A DNA stretch of 64,000 nucleotides from Haematospirillum sp. H4485 (GCF_012102745.1 NZ_JAAVSY010000001.1:495347-559346), one strand, 5' to 3'. Counted from the first letter of the stretch, positions 28,596 to 38,252 are shown. A program made the numbers and translations. Notes: a model not told the origin generated them from the sequence alone.

Positions 28596-29465
28596 ATGGC
28601 CGAAAGCGGTAACATACAGGAAAGCCTGCCGGACTCCTCGGATGACTACACAAGCCGACCCCGGGGCGTTGATGTTGCAACACTCTCGGGCATACTGGGT
28701 GCTGTTGCCCTTACGGGGATGGCTATTGCAGCCAGCGGCTCGCCATTGTCATTTGTCGACATGTCGGGCCTGTTAATTGTGTTGGGTGGCACCATACTGA
28801 TCACAGCAACCAGCTTCAGTTGGGCTGATATACGGCAAACACTACGCGAACTGGGTCGATCGGCTGGATACAAGATGCCCGCCCCACAGGATGTGGCGCT
28901 CGATATGCTTCGTATCGCCGAATATACACACCGCCATGGCATCCTGAGACTACGCGGCGTTGTTCTGAATTCCCTGCATCGCGACCAGATTCTGCACAAG
29001 GGGCTTCAGCTTGTGCTGAACGGTACAGCCGAAAATGAAATTGCACGTATTCTCTCTTCAGATATCGCCTCAAGCCGGGTTCACAGTGACCGAGCGGTCT
29101 GCGTCCTGCGGCGCGCAGCAGAGACCAGCCCTGCCATGGGACTGATCGGAACCCTGATTGGCTTGGTACAAATGCTGGGGCATCTGGATAATCCGGCCGC
29201 AATAGGACCGGGGATGTCAATTGCCCTTCTGACCACTTTCTACGGTGCCGTCATGGCCTACATGATCCTTGGCCCCCTTGGGTCACGGCTGGAACGAAAT
29301 GGTCAGGAAGAAGCCTTGGTGCACCAGATATGGCTGACAACAGTCCTGTCGATTGAACGCAGGGAGAGTCCATCGCAACTGGAACTGCACTTCAACAGTA
29401 TCCTGCCCCCTGGTCAGCGGCTGCCCATACACGCCGACCTGATCCGACAACCGGCAGGAGGATAA
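28596..29465 (+). CDS. MotA/PomA-type flagellar motor channel protein
   Basis: A 289-residue inner-membrane protein of the MotA/TolQ/ExbB family, closest in layout to MotA/PomA: four membrane segments (LSGILGAVALTGMAIAASG; MSGLLIVLGGTILITATSF; near SPAMGLIGTLIGLVQML; SIALLTTFYGAVMAYMILGP) and a large cytoplasmic loop between the second and third with basic and acidic residues that contact FliG. It lies in the flagellar operon after fliN, without a motB gene next to it, so its partner must be encoded elsewhere. It is likely a stator subunit; a more specialised role cannot be excluded. No pomA or motA symbol is assigned because no partner is seen. Confidence 0.8.
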   Translation: MAESGNIQESLPDSSDDYTSRPRGVDVATLSGILGAVALTGMAIAASGSPLSFVDMSGLLIVLGGTILITATSFSWADIRQTLRELGRSAGYKMPAPQDVALDMLRIAEYTHRHGILRLRGVVLNSLHRDQILHKGLQLVLNGTAENEIARILSSDIASSRVHSDRAVCVLRRAAETSPAMGLIGTLIGLVQMLGHLDNPAAIGPGMSIALLTTFYGAVMAYMILGPLGSRLERNGQEEALVHQIWLTTVLSIERRESPSQLELHFNSILPPGQRLPIHADLIRQPAGG

Positions 29466-29543
29466 GATTTTTTTGACATTTGCCGTTCTATAGTGCGGTA
29501 GCAGCCTTGGGTCGTGTCTGTTTTGTAGTGGGGGATTGTACGA

Positions 29544-30878
29544 ATGCGTTTGTTGATTGTTGGCTCCTTGGGCGGACAGATTGGTGCGGCAAGCCAGATT
29601 GCCATGCGCCGTGGTGCCAAGGTCAGTCAGGCCGACGATATTCACGCTGCGCTGACCCAACTGCGTGGTGGCCATGGTGCTGATTTGATGATGGTTGATA
29701 TCGGGCTGGATATCCGTCTTCTTGTCGCCAGCCTTGAATCCGAACGCATATCTGTGCCCGTCGTTGCCTGTGGCGTTTCTACCGATACCAAGGCAGCCGT
29801 GGAGGCAATACGGGCCGGCGCAAAGGAATACGTCCCCCTTCCTCCTGATCCGGAATTGATTGCCGCTGTCCTTGCCGCCGTTGTGCAGCAGGACAACACC
29901 ATTATATTCCGTGACCCCTCCATGCAAAAAATCATGGACCTGGCCAATCAGGTTGCTCCTTCCGAGGCCGGTATCCTGATCGTCGGAGAGTCCGGAACCG
30001 GCAAGGAGCTGGTTGCCCGACACATCCATCAGAAGTCACGACGGGCGAACCGTGTTTTTGTTGCTGTCAACTGCGCCGCTATTCCCGAAAATCTTCTTGA
30101 ATCAGAGCTTTTTGGCCACGAGAAGGGGGCCTTCACCGGTGCCATTGCCAGACGTATCGGCAAGTTTGAGGAAGCCACCGGCGGTACCTTGCTGCTGGAC
30201 GAAATATCGGAAATCGACGTCCGCCTTCAGGCCAAACTGCTGCGCGTTCTTCAGGAACGGGAACTGACACGCGTCGGGGGCAACCAATCCGTCAAGGTTG
30301 ATGTCCGCATTCTGGCAACGTCCAACCGCAACCTTCAGGAAGAAGTACGCAAGGGCAGATTCCGCGAAGACCTGTTTTTCCGCCTGAACGTCGTGACGCT
30401 GTCTCTTCCACCACTCCGTGACCGCCCCCGGGATATCGAGATTCTCGCCAAGCATTTCGCAGAAAAGTATGCGTCCCTGAACAAGGTACCGGCCCGCCCC
30501 ATTGCGGCCAATGCGATGGAGTCCTTGCAGCGGCACATATGGAGAGGAAATGTCCGCGAGCTTGAGAACACGATCCATCGCTCTGTTCTTCTGGCACGCG
30601 GCGACACAATTGACCGTGACGCCATTCTTCTGACGGAAGACGGGGAGAATGTACCCAACCCGGGCGGCAGTATCGGAACCTTGGTAGGACGGACCGTCGC
30701 TGATGTTGAGCGGGACCTGATCATCGATACCCTGCGCCATACGCTGGGGAACAGGACGCACGCTGCCAATATTCTCGGGATCTCGATCCGGACTCTTCGC
30801 AACAAACTCAGGCTGTACACTGATCAAGGGCTTCCGGTCCCGCCACCAACAGGTGGGGAGGCCGATGTTCCAGCCTGA
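29544..30878 (+). CDS. flbD: Sigma-54-dependent flagellar regulator FlbD
   Basis: A 444-residue NtrC-family activator that drives late flagellar genes with sigma-54. The receiver-like domain (1-115) is degenerate: the acidic pair expected near residue 8 is GSLG, although D52 in MMVDIG remains, so control is probably not by ordinary phosphorylation. The AAA+ domain has Walker A GESGTGKE, the sigma-54-contact loop GAFTGA, Walker B GTLLLDEIS and the R-finger region FREDLFFRLNVV. The C-terminal Fis-type HTH (THAANILGISIRTLRNKL) binds DNA. It lies between the motA-like gene and flhA. In Caulobacter FlbD activates fliK-type operons and represses fliF. Confidence 0.92.
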   Translation: MRLLIVGSLGGQIGAASQIAMRRGAKVSQADDIHAALTQLRGGHGADLMMVDIGLDIRLLVASLESERISVPVVACGVSTDTKAAVEAIRAGAKEYVPLPPDPELIAAVLAAVVQQDNTIIFRDPSMQKIMDLANQVAPSEAGILIVGESGTGKELVARHIHQKSRRANRVFVAVNCAAIPENLLESELFGHEKGAFTGAIARRIGKFEEATGGTLLLDEISEIDVRLQAKLLRVLQERELTRVGGNQSVKVDVRILATSNRNLQEEVRKGRFREDLFFRLNVVTLSLPPLRDRPRDIEILAKHFAEKYASLNKVPARPIAANAMESLQRHIWRGNVRELENTIHRSVLLARGDTIDRDAILLTEDGENVPNPGGSIGTLVGRTVADVERDLIIDTLRHTLGNRTHAANILGISIRTLRNKLRLYTDQGLPVPPPTGGEADVPA

Positions 30879-30949
30879 TTGTGAAATAGCATCAGGTTTT
30901 CGAATCTAGAACAGTTCAACACACTCTTTGCGCGGGAACTGACAAACGC

Positions 30950-33118
30950 ATGGCAGAACAGGCAACACACCTGCAAACGGCAGACCGCGTTGATCCCTCT
31001 TCGACAGAGGCGACAGCAACAGCGGGCTTGTCCGGTGCCATGAACGGCGGGGCGGCGTTCCTCAAACGGGCGGCGCTGCGTGGTGACTTGTTCCTGGCTC
31101 TTGGTATTGCCGCAACACTGGTCATCCTGATCATTCCGCTGCCACCATGGCTTCTGGATATTGCCCTGGCTCTGTCCCTGACCCTGTCTGTTCTTGTCCT
31201 GATGACCGTGATTTTCATCCAGAAGGCCATGGAGCTGAACAGCTTCCCGGTCATTCTCTTGATGACAACATTGCTTCGCTTGGCCCTGAATCTGGCATCA
31301 ACCCGTTTGATCCTGCAATACGGGCATCAGGGTACCGATGCTGCCGGTCATGTCATAGAAGCCTTCGGTGGCTTCATCATGGGTGGAAACTTCGTCATCG
31401 GGGTAATTGTCTTCCTGATCCTTATTCTTGTTAACTTCATGGTTATTACCAAGGGATCAACCCGTATCGCTGAAGTCACGGCCCGGTTTACCCTGGACGC
31501 CATGCCCGGCAAGCAAATGGCGATTGATGCGGACTTGTCTGCCGGGGTCATTGATGAACGTGAAGCCATCGCCCGCCGTCGTGAGTTGCAAAAAGAAACA
31601 GACTTTTTCGGGGCCATGGATGGTGCCTCGAAGTTCGTAAGAGGCGATGCGATTGCCGGCCTGATCATTACGGCCGTCAACATCATGGGTGGCATGATCA
31701 TCGGCATGGCCCAGAATAATCTGAGCTTTTCGGTCGCTGCCGACACATATACCCGTCTGACCGTCGGGGATGGGTTGATCAGCCAGATCCCGGCCCTGAT
31801 TGTTTCAGTATCCGCCGGCTTGATGGTTTCCAAGGCAGGGCTGAGCGAAAGTACCGAAGTGGCTTTGGGAAGCCAGTTTACGCAGTATCCAAAAGCATTG
31901 GGCATGTCATCGGCTGTTGCAGGTCTTCTGGCTGTTATTCCGGGCACACCGGCCCTGCCCTTTCTGCTTCTTGCAGGCATAACCGGCGGAGCCGCATGGT
32001 TTACGGATCATCGCCACCACAAAGCCGCCATGCATGCGGCAGAGATGGCCGCCCAAGCCGAACGTGAGGCCGCACCGGTCGCAGAAGAGCCTATTTCAAG
32101 CGCCCTGCGGATTGATATGGTTCGTCTCGAGCTTGGGTATGGACTGTTGTCCATGATCTCTGCCGGGGGTAACCAAAGGCTGACAGACCAGATCAAGGCC
32201 CTGCGCCGCGCACTGGCCACAGAAATGGGATTTGTCATGCCCAGTGTCCGTATCCAGGACAACATGCAGCTTGCAGCCAATGAATACGCGCTTTTTATCA
32301 AGGAAGTCGAAGCTGGGACCGGTGATCTGCGCCCCAACATGCTGCTGGTCATGGACCCGCGTGGCGAAGACATAACGCTGCCCGGCGAAAAAACACGCGA
32401 GCCGACCTTTGGTCTGCCTGCTGTGTGGATTGAAAGCTCCAATCGCGAGGAAGCCCTGTTCCGGGGCTACACGGTTGTTGATCCTGCAACGGTCATCACC
32501 ACACACCTGACCGAAGTTGTCCGCGATAACATGGCGGAACTTTTGTCCTATGCCGAAACGCAAAAGCTCCTTGATGAGCTGGACAAGGATCATCAGAAAC
32601 TGATTGCCGACATTGTCCCCAACCAGATCAACATCAACGGGATCCAGAGGATTCTGCAAAATCTTCTGGCGGAGCGGGTTTCGATTCGTGATTTGCCAAC
32701 TATTCTGGAAGGCATATCCGAGGCATCGGGAATCAGCCGGAATCTGACAATGATGACAGAGCACGTCCGCATGCGGCTGGCCCGCCAGCTGTGCGATGCC
32801 TGCACCGATGAAGAAGGGGTTATCCCCTTGGTCACGATGTCGCCAGAGTGGGAACAGAACTTTGCTGAAGCGTTGGTCGGTCAGGGTGAAGAGCGCCAGC
32901 TGGCTATGCCACCATCCACGCTTCACGAGTTTATCAACGGTGTGCGACAGGTCTTTGAACGCTTTGCCATGCAGGGGGAAACCCCGGTCTTGTTAACAAG
33001 TCCGATGATCAGGCCCTATGTGCGATCAATCATCGAACGTTTCCGTCCCATGACCATGGTGATGAGTCAGAACGAAATCCATCCCAAAGCTCGTATCAAA
33101 ACACTGGGGCAGGTATGA
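30950..33118 (+). CDS. flhA: Flagellar export gate protein FlhA
   Basis: A 722-residue inner-membrane component of the flagellar type III export gate. The N-terminal half has about eight membrane segments, including MELNSFPVILLMTTLLRLALN and the family signature region (TKGSTRIAEVTARFTLDAMP, KQMAIDADLSAG, DEREAIARRRELQKETDFFG). The cytoplasmic half (from about 380) binds export chaperones and substrates and ends with RIKTLGQV. It begins 71 bases after flbD and is followed at 58 bases by flhF. Confidence 0.96.
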   Translation: MAEQATHLQTADRVDPSSTEATATAGLSGAMNGGAAFLKRAALRGDLFLALGIAATLVILIIPLPPWLLDIALALSLTLSVLVLMTVIFIQKAMELNSFPVILLMTTLLRLALNLASTRLILQYGHQGTDAAGHVIEAFGGFIMGGNFVIGVIVFLILILVNFMVITKGSTRIAEVTARFTLDAMPGKQMAIDADLSAGVIDEREAIARRRELQKETDFFGAMDGASKFVRGDAIAGLIITAVNIMGGMIIGMAQNNLSFSVAADTYTRLTVGDGLISQIPALIVSVSAGLMVSKAGLSESTEVALGSQFTQYPKALGMSSAVAGLLAVIPGTPALPFLLLAGITGGAAWFTDHRHHKAAMHAAEMAAQAEREAAPVAEEPISSALRIDMVRLELGYGLLSMISAGGNQRLTDQIKALRRALATEMGFVMPSVRIQDNMQLAANEYALFIKEVEAGTGDLRPNMLLVMDPRGEDITLPGEKTREPTFGLPAVWIESSNREEALFRGYTVVDPATVITTHLTEVVRDNMAELLSYAETQKLLDELDKDHQKLIADIVPNQININGIQRILQNLLAERVSIRDLPTILEGISEASGISRNLTMMTEHVRMRLARQLCDACTDEEGVIPLVTMSPEWEQNFAEALVGQGEERQLAMPPSTLHEFINGVRQVFERFAMQGETPVLLTSPMIRPYVRSIIERFRPMTMVMSQNEIHPKARIKTLGQV

Positions 33119-33176
33119 TGGCAGACCGCGTTTCCCCATATAAAGCACATATCTCCTCCAAGTGGGGAGGCATGCC

Positions 33177-34349
33177 ATGCGGATGAAATATTATACAGCA
33201 CCCTCGATGGCTGAAGGTATGGCCATGATACGGGCAGAGCTGGGTGATGATGCCATCATCATTTCAACCCAGAGAGCCAATGGTGGTGAGGGTGTACGCA
33301 TCACCGCAGCACTGGAGGAAACCGCACCGGACGAGGAAATCAACGAATACCTTGCCTTGGGGACACCGCCCTCTGTATTGACCGAAACAATCCGCGAATG
33401 CCTATCCTATCACGGCGTCCTGCCCCGCCTTTCAGAACGTATTGTGGCCGCAGCAAAGGCCATTGGAACCGATGACCCCACACTGGCAACGGCCGGCGCC
33501 CTGGATGAACTGTTTGCTTTTGCCGCATTGCCTGCAAAACGCTCGCCAGTACCAGTCATGCTGGTTGGTCCTCCGGGGACCGGCAAAACAATCACGGTAG
33601 CCAAACTAGCCGCACGGGCGCGTATTGCAGGCCGCTCTGTTTCTGTTGTAACAGCGGACTCTGTCAGGGCCGGTGCCTTGGAGCAATTATCTGCCTTTAC
33701 CAATATCCTGGGCGTTGAACTCAAGAAAGCACGCGGCATAACCAGCCTGGAAACGATGGTTGCAGAGGCTGCGGCCTGTAGCGACCTTGTTTACATTGAC
33801 ACCCCGGGCCTTAATCCGTTCAGCCCGGAAGACATGGGTTTTCTGCGTGGCCTGACCCGTGCCATAGAGGTGGAACCCGTACTGGTTCTGGCGGCGGGGG
33901 GGGACCCTGTGGAAGCAACGGAAGTCGCTGAAGCCTTCGCAGCGGTGGGAGCAACACGCATTCTGGCAACCCGTCTGGACATGACACGACGGCTGGGGGC
34001 CGTTCTTGCTGCAGCCGATTCCGGGCAGTTCATGTTCTGCGATGTCAGCATCAATCCACATGTTGCCAATGGATTGTGCCCTATCAATCCAATCTCCATG
34101 GCACGCCTTCTGGTCCCGCCAGGAGACAACTCGCTGACGGCTGCTCCTGATGACTGGGCCAGCCGTAGACCTGCAACACCACCACAGAAGAAAACCTCGT
34201 GGAATCAAGATACTCCAACTCTGATGGACGAGCAGGAGGATCCCGTGGACCTGCCCGACCCGGATCAGGATACCAGGCCAATGTTCGCCATCCACGCCGG
34301 GGCGGATATTCAAGAAACAGGAAATGACATGAGTGAGGCCCGCGGATGA
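33177..34349 (+). CDS. flhF: Flagellar GTPase FlhF (SRP-type)
   Basis: An SRP-family GTPase of 390 residues that helps fix flagellar position and number. The N-terminus MRMKYYTAPSMAEGM and MIRAELGDDAIIISTQ is typical. The G domain has the P-loop GPPGTGKTITVAKLAARA, the SRP-type VTADSVRAGALEQLSAF and DTPGLNPFS. The TRLDMTRRLGA segment resembles the TKLDE region of the family. The C-terminal 60 residues are extra and low in complexity. GGAGG lies six bases before the ATG at 33177; a GTG five codons upstream is less likely. Its stop overlaps the flhG start (ATGA), so the two are translationally coupled. Confidence 0.9.
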   Translation: MRMKYYTAPSMAEGMAMIRAELGDDAIIISTQRANGGEGVRITAALEETAPDEEINEYLALGTPPSVLTETIRECLSYHGVLPRLSERIVAAAKAIGTDDPTLATAGALDELFAFAALPAKRSPVPVMLVGPPGTGKTITVAKLAARARIAGRSVSVVTADSVRAGALEQLSAFTNILGVELKKARGITSLETMVAEAAACSDLVYIDTPGLNPFSPEDMGFLRGLTRAIEVEPVLVLAAGGDPVEATEVAEAFAAVGATRILATRLDMTRRLGAVLAAADSGQFMFCDVSINPHVANGLCPINPISMARLLVPPGDNSLTAAPDDWASRRPATPPQKKTSWNQDTPTLMDEQEDPVDLPDPDQDTRPMFAIHAGADIQETGNDMSEARG

Positions 34350-35149
34350 CTCTTCAAACCGATTACGGACAGGCGCCCGTTCTTGCACCATCGGCTCCGG
34401 GCCGGCACAGCAGCAATATTATTGCCATTGCATCCGGCAAGGGCGGGGTCGGTAAAACATGGTTCTCGATCACATTGTCGCACGCCTTTGCCATGCGCAA
34501 ACGCAAGACCCTGCTTTTTGACGGAGATCTTGGGCTTGCCAACGTGGATATTCAGCTTGGGCTGATGCCGCGTTACGACCTGGCCAGTGTTATCACCGGA
34601 CGCGTAACCCTGAACCAGGCCTTTACGCCCTATCAAAGCGGGGGGTTTGATGTTCTCGCCGGTCGTTCCGGATCTGGTTCGCTGGCGAATATTCCGCTCT
34701 CGCGTCTGCAGGTACTGGCCGAAGACCTTGAACTGGCCGCCCCGGCATACCACAAAGTAATTATCGATCTGGGGGCTGGGGTAGAAAAAAGCATACGCCA
34801 GCTTTCACGGGCTGCCGGAACCATTCTGGTCATTACCTCGGATGAACCAACATCGCTGACCGATGCCTACGCCTTTATCAAGGTAACGACCATGGAGCGT
34901 CCAAATGCGGATATCCGGGTTGTCATCAACGCCGCCAATTCCGTCCGTGAAGGGGAACGCACCTACGCAACCCTGCGCAAGGCCTGCGAGGGGTTTCTGA
35001 AAATAAGCCCGCCCTTGGTTGGGATTGTGCGGAGGGACATGCGTGTCCGGGATGCAATCCGGAACCAAACATCCATTCTGCTGCGCTCCCCGGGGGCCGA
35101 TGCTGCGGTTGATGTAGAGGCAATTGCCGACCGTCTGCTGGCAGGGTAA
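34346..35149 (+). CDS. flhG: MinD-like ATPase FlhG/FleN
   Basis: A 267-residue ParA/MinD-type ATPase that limits flagellar number and works with FlhF. The deviant Walker A motif IIAIASGKGGVGKTWFSIT, DGDLGLANVDIQLGL and VIIDLGAGVEK are characteristic of FlhG, as is ITSDEPTSLTDAYAFIKV. The start codon overlaps the flhF stop by four bases. The protein lacks the long N-terminal DQAxxLR region seen in some orthologues but starts with a short extension. It is at the cytoplasmic membrane when ATP-bound. Confidence 0.92.
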   Translation: MTLQTDYGQAPVLAPSAPGRHSSNIIAIASGKGGVGKTWFSITLSHAFAMRKRKTLLFDGDLGLANVDIQLGLMPRYDLASVITGRVTLNQAFTPYQSGGFDVLAGRSGSGSLANIPLSRLQVLAEDLELAAPAYHKVIIDLGAGVEKSIRQLSRAAGTILVITSDEPTSLTDAYAFIKVTTMERPNADIRVVINAANSVREGERTYATLRKACEGFLKISPPLVGIVRRDMRVRDAIRNQTSILLRSPGADAAVDVEAIADRLLAG

Positions 35150-35172
35150 GCAAAGACTGGGAGGGGGCGTAC

Positions 35173-36756
35173 ATGTCGAATGTTCCCCCACCTCCCCCAT
35201 CAGGCCCACCCTTGCCTCAGACGTCATCTGTTTCAGGCTCTGTAACCCTTCTTTCTCCCCCTGCTCCGGTGGCATCACTGCCCGCTGGCACAAAGATCGA
35301 GGCCGTTGTCGTTCGCGCGCCACAGCCATCGCGTTACGACGTTCTTCTTGATACACCCTATGGCCAAATAAAAGCCAAGCTGCCCGCCATGATTACACTT
35401 GCGGCGGGAACACGTCTTGTTCTGGAGACAACAGAAGCCCGACCCGGACAGGCTGTCATGCTCCGCATCATGGCTGTAAACCCTGTGCCATGGCTATCCC
35501 CCAAGCCTGATACTCTTTTGGGATCCCCTCCTCCCGGACCTGGTGTAAATCCAACAGCTGCAGCCGTATGGCAAACATCATTGCCCAGTCACATACCTGC
35601 ACAGGTTATCGCCGCACCGGATCGTTTCTTCCCGGCTCCTCCTGATCGCAGTTCAGCCCCCTTGCCTCCGTGGCCAATAGGGACAAGTGTTCTGGTCCGC
35701 CTCACCCCAATTGCGTCCGACAATGCCGGAGCAGCACCCGCACCGTCATCCATACACTCTCCGGTCCCTGCCTCTCAAACCGGATCGCTGACAGGGCAAG
35801 GTTCCGTCCCCCAACCTGTGCCGCAGGGCACTCCATCCGCGGTTCCTGCCGGAGCATCAATACCCACTCCTGGATCCATAACCGGAATCATCGCCCCACA
35901 TACCAATTCCGGGCATACCATTATTGCCACTCCCATGGGCCTGCTATCCATGGATCGTCCCCTGTCCCTTCCGGCTGGTACACCTGTTACGCTGGATATT
36001 ATGCAGGTCACCTCACAATCCGTTCGCCCAGACATCATATCATCAGCTGAAAGCATGAAGACCGGCCCCGTATCCGCGCCTGGCTGGCCAGGGATGGAGC
36101 GGGTCTTGGCCATGGCCCTGCAGAGCAACGGACCTGAAGGGATCAAGGCTTTGCTCCGCCACCTTCCAACCAGCGACGGACGCATGCTGCTCGCCCTTAT
36201 GGCGTTCAGCCAGTTATCACGCCCGGTTGGGAGCATGCGCCCATGGCCGGGGGAAACCCTGCGCGATGTTCTTGAACAATCCTTGGGGCGTGAAAGTGCC
36301 CGTACCCTTTCCGCAGAACTGCGCGAAATGATACGCCCCTCTACAGATGGCGGAGGAGACTGGAGACTTCAGAATCTCCCCTTCCTGAATGGAAACAGTA
36401 TTGAAAAGATTGCCCTTATCAGCAGGCGCGACGGAGAGCAGGAAAGTGAAAAGGACGCAGCGAAAGCAAAAAAAGGAGAACGGTTCCGTTTTCTGCTTAA
36501 TCTCAACCTTTCCCGCCTTGGCCCAATGCAATTCGATGGCCTTTACCTGTATAAGGACCGCCGTCTGGACCTTCTGATCCGCACGCACATCCCCTTGGAT
36601 ACAGAGATCAGAACCACCATGCTGGCCTTGCATACCAATGCATCCCAAGCCCTGAACCTGGTCGGAAGCCTGCTGTTTCATGTCTCAACAGCCTTCGCAG
36701 GACCGGCTGATGCCATACCCGGACACCCTGATCCAGGCCCGGGTCTGATTGTATAA
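35173..36756 (+). CDS. Proline-rich FliK-like protein of the flagellar cluster
   Basis: A 527-residue protein of uncertain role. The N-terminus is Pro/Ser/Val rich (residues 1-30), then a module YDVLLDTPYGQIKAKLPA and ITLAAGTRLVLETTEA occurs that also appears in alphaproteobacterial FliK-like proteins. After another proline-rich linker the C-terminus (RFLLNLNLSRLGPMQFDGLY, DRRLDLLIRTHIPLD) resembles the FliK C-terminal fold in which GPxxxDxLxL recurs. A second hook or export-related ruler gene in the operon is therefore plausible. It starts 23 bases after flhG with a GGGAGGGGG site, so it belongs to the same transcript. FliK proper is at 19107. Confidence 0.55.
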   Translation: MSNVPPPPPSGPPLPQTSSVSGSVTLLSPPAPVASLPAGTKIEAVVVRAPQPSRYDVLLDTPYGQIKAKLPAMITLAAGTRLVLETTEARPGQAVMLRIMAVNPVPWLSPKPDTLLGSPPPGPGVNPTAAAVWQTSLPSHIPAQVIAAPDRFFPAPPDRSSAPLPPWPIGTSVLVRLTPIASDNAGAAPAPSSIHSPVPASQTGSLTGQGSVPQPVPQGTPSAVPAGASIPTPGSITGIIAPHTNSGHTIIATPMGLLSMDRPLSLPAGTPVTLDIMQVTSQSVRPDIISSAESMKTGPVSAPGWPGMERVLAMALQSNGPEGIKALLRHLPTSDGRMLLALMAFSQLSRPVGSMRPWPGETLRDVLEQSLGRESARTLSAELREMIRPSTDGGGDWRLQNLPFLNGNSIEKIALISRRDGEQESEKDAAKAKKGERFRFLLNLNLSRLGPMQFDGLYLYKDRRLDLLIRTHIPLDTEIRTTMLALHTNASQALNLVGSLLFHVSTAFAGPADAIPGHPDPGPGLIV

Positions 36757-36873
36757 GGAAACGGGGACAGCATGACGTGCAGATCATTTGACATGCATGT
36801 AATGCCTGTACTAAGGATCAGAACGTGAAAGACAGTCCGTACAGATTCAAAGGATACGAGGAGACCGTACGGA

Positions 36874-38145
36874 ATGGCTGCCAAGCTCCCCGGTGATCCC
36901 AAAGGATATTACCACGTTCTGGGCCTTGATCCCGGATCGGATGGCGCCGCTGTCAAAACAGCTTTTCGTCAGCTGGCCATGGCGCTGCATCCGGATCGGA
37001 ACAACAGCCCGGATGCACACGAAAAATTTCATGCCATTACCGCAGCCTATAAAATTCTCTCCAACCCCGAGAAAAAGGCGCAATACGATGCGCTGTCCCG
37101 GAATACTGATACAGCCGAAAAACAGCAAACACAGTATAAACGGCAAGCGTCCGCAGGAACAGGGGCACGGGACAAGCAGAAGTCCGAACGTACAGACCCC
37201 AGACCCTCAGCCAATCAAGCCAGACAGGAAAAACCGCAAGACCAACGACGGAAACGGACATGGTCCACATCATCCCCCCCTCCCCTTCTTCCTCTCTCCA
37301 CGTGCGACCGCTGTGGCCGCGTTGCAGCACAGCCGCGTTACGTTATTTTTCCACTGGTTCGTGGGACATTGGTACGCAGTCTGCACTCCAGCATCGAGGG
37401 TCTGTACTGTCGCCGCTGTGCCGATATAACCGGCTTGCAGGTTTCCATCCGGAACTGGCTTTTGGGCTGGTGGAGCCTATCTGGAGCAGTTGATACCATT
37501 CATGCCCTTTGGGTAACCGCACGGGGAGGAATTCTGCCTGCGGATCGTAACTATCGGGCCCTTATGCACCAGGCACGCGCCTTCCTGGCCAGGCAGGACA
37601 GGGACATGGCCCATAATATCGCGCGGCAGGCCAGGCAATTTGCCACAACAGTCGGGCAACAGTATATGGCGGATAGTCTTGTCCCTGCCTCCCCACAGTC
37701 GGCGGCCCGCCAACTGAAGGATCGATGGAGCGGCGTTGGCGCTTTCCGTCTGCTTCAATTGTCGCCACTGTACCTGGCCGGCGCCGTAACAGCCGTTGTC
37801 AGCTGGAATACAATCCGTGATGCCGAGACGCCCCTTGTCGGGCCTGATAAAGACAAGCCTGGAAACACTGACTCTGTATCCCCGTCGTCACCGTCCCTGA
37901 AAGCGGGGGGGCTGCATGAAACCATGGCTGCGGGCTTGGCCATACGCAGCGGACCGGGGACAGGTTTCCAGAAAACGGGAGAACTTGCAGCCGGTGCCAT
38001 GGTTCTGGTAACAGAGACAGATACCGGTGGTAACTGGGCCCGCATTATCACACCGGAAGGCATGTCAGGCTATGTCCCGTCCCGGTTTCTTAACCCGGTT
38101 CATATTCCACGCCAAGAGCGAACAACGGGAACACAAAGGGAATAG
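36874..38145 (+). CDS. J-domain protein with Cys4 zinc site, membrane segment and SH3 domain
   Basis: A 423-residue protein with an unusual layout. Residues 10-73 are a DnaJ domain with HPD at 39-41 (MALHPDRNNSP). A basic linker follows, then CxxC pairs at 144/147 (CDRCGR) and 179/182 (CRRC) that could bind one zinc. Residues 294-312 are hydrophobic (LLQLSPLYLAGAVTAVV) and may span or touch the membrane. Residues 350-406 are a bacterial SH3 domain (AIRSGPGTGFQKTGELAAG through GYVPSRFL), which usually binds cell wall. There is no G/F region or DnaJ zinc domain, so it is not DnaJ itself. The order suggests a DnaK co-chaperone reaching the envelope. A GAGGAG site lies ten bases before the ATG. 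It follows the flagellar operon after 117 bases, and its role there is unproven. Confidence 0.75.
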   Translation: MAAKLPGDPKGYYHVLGLDPGSDGAAVKTAFRQLAMALHPDRNNSPDAHEKFHAITAAYKILSNPEKKAQYDALSRNTDTAEKQQTQYKRQASAGTGARDKQKSERTDPRPSANQARQEKPQDQRRKRTWSTSSPPPLLPLSTCDRCGRVAAQPRYVIFPLVRGTLVRSLHSSIEGLYCRRCADITGLQVSIRNWLLGWWSLSGAVDTIHALWVTARGGILPADRNYRALMHQARAFLARQDRDMAHNIARQARQFATTVGQQYMADSLVPASPQSAARQLKDRWSGVGAFRLLQLSPLYLAGAVTAVVSWNTIRDAETPLVGPDKDKPGNTDSVSPSSPSLKAGGLHETMAAGLAIRSGPGTGFQKTGELAAGAMVLVTETDTGGNWARIITPEGMSGYVPSRFLNPVHIPRQERTTGTQRE

Positions 38146-38236
38146 GAGAAAGTATAGTTACAGTAAGGCATACTGGCAGAATCAGGCCAAAAAGCCCGAT
38201 CATGGGCTGGACCCATCTCCGTCAGGACGTGTATGC

Positions 38237-38252
38237 TGGCACGAGTCTTGTT
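38237..38252 (+). promoter_or_regulatory. Sigma-54-like site upstream of exbB
   Basis: TGGCACGAGTCTTGTT matches TGGCACGN4TTGCW except that the -12 GC is GT. It lies 115 bases before the exbB start, on the right strand. The -12 dinucleotide is normally strongly conserved, so this may be weak or non-functional. The rest of the 38146-38366 gap has no convincing gene or Fur box. Confidence 0.3.
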
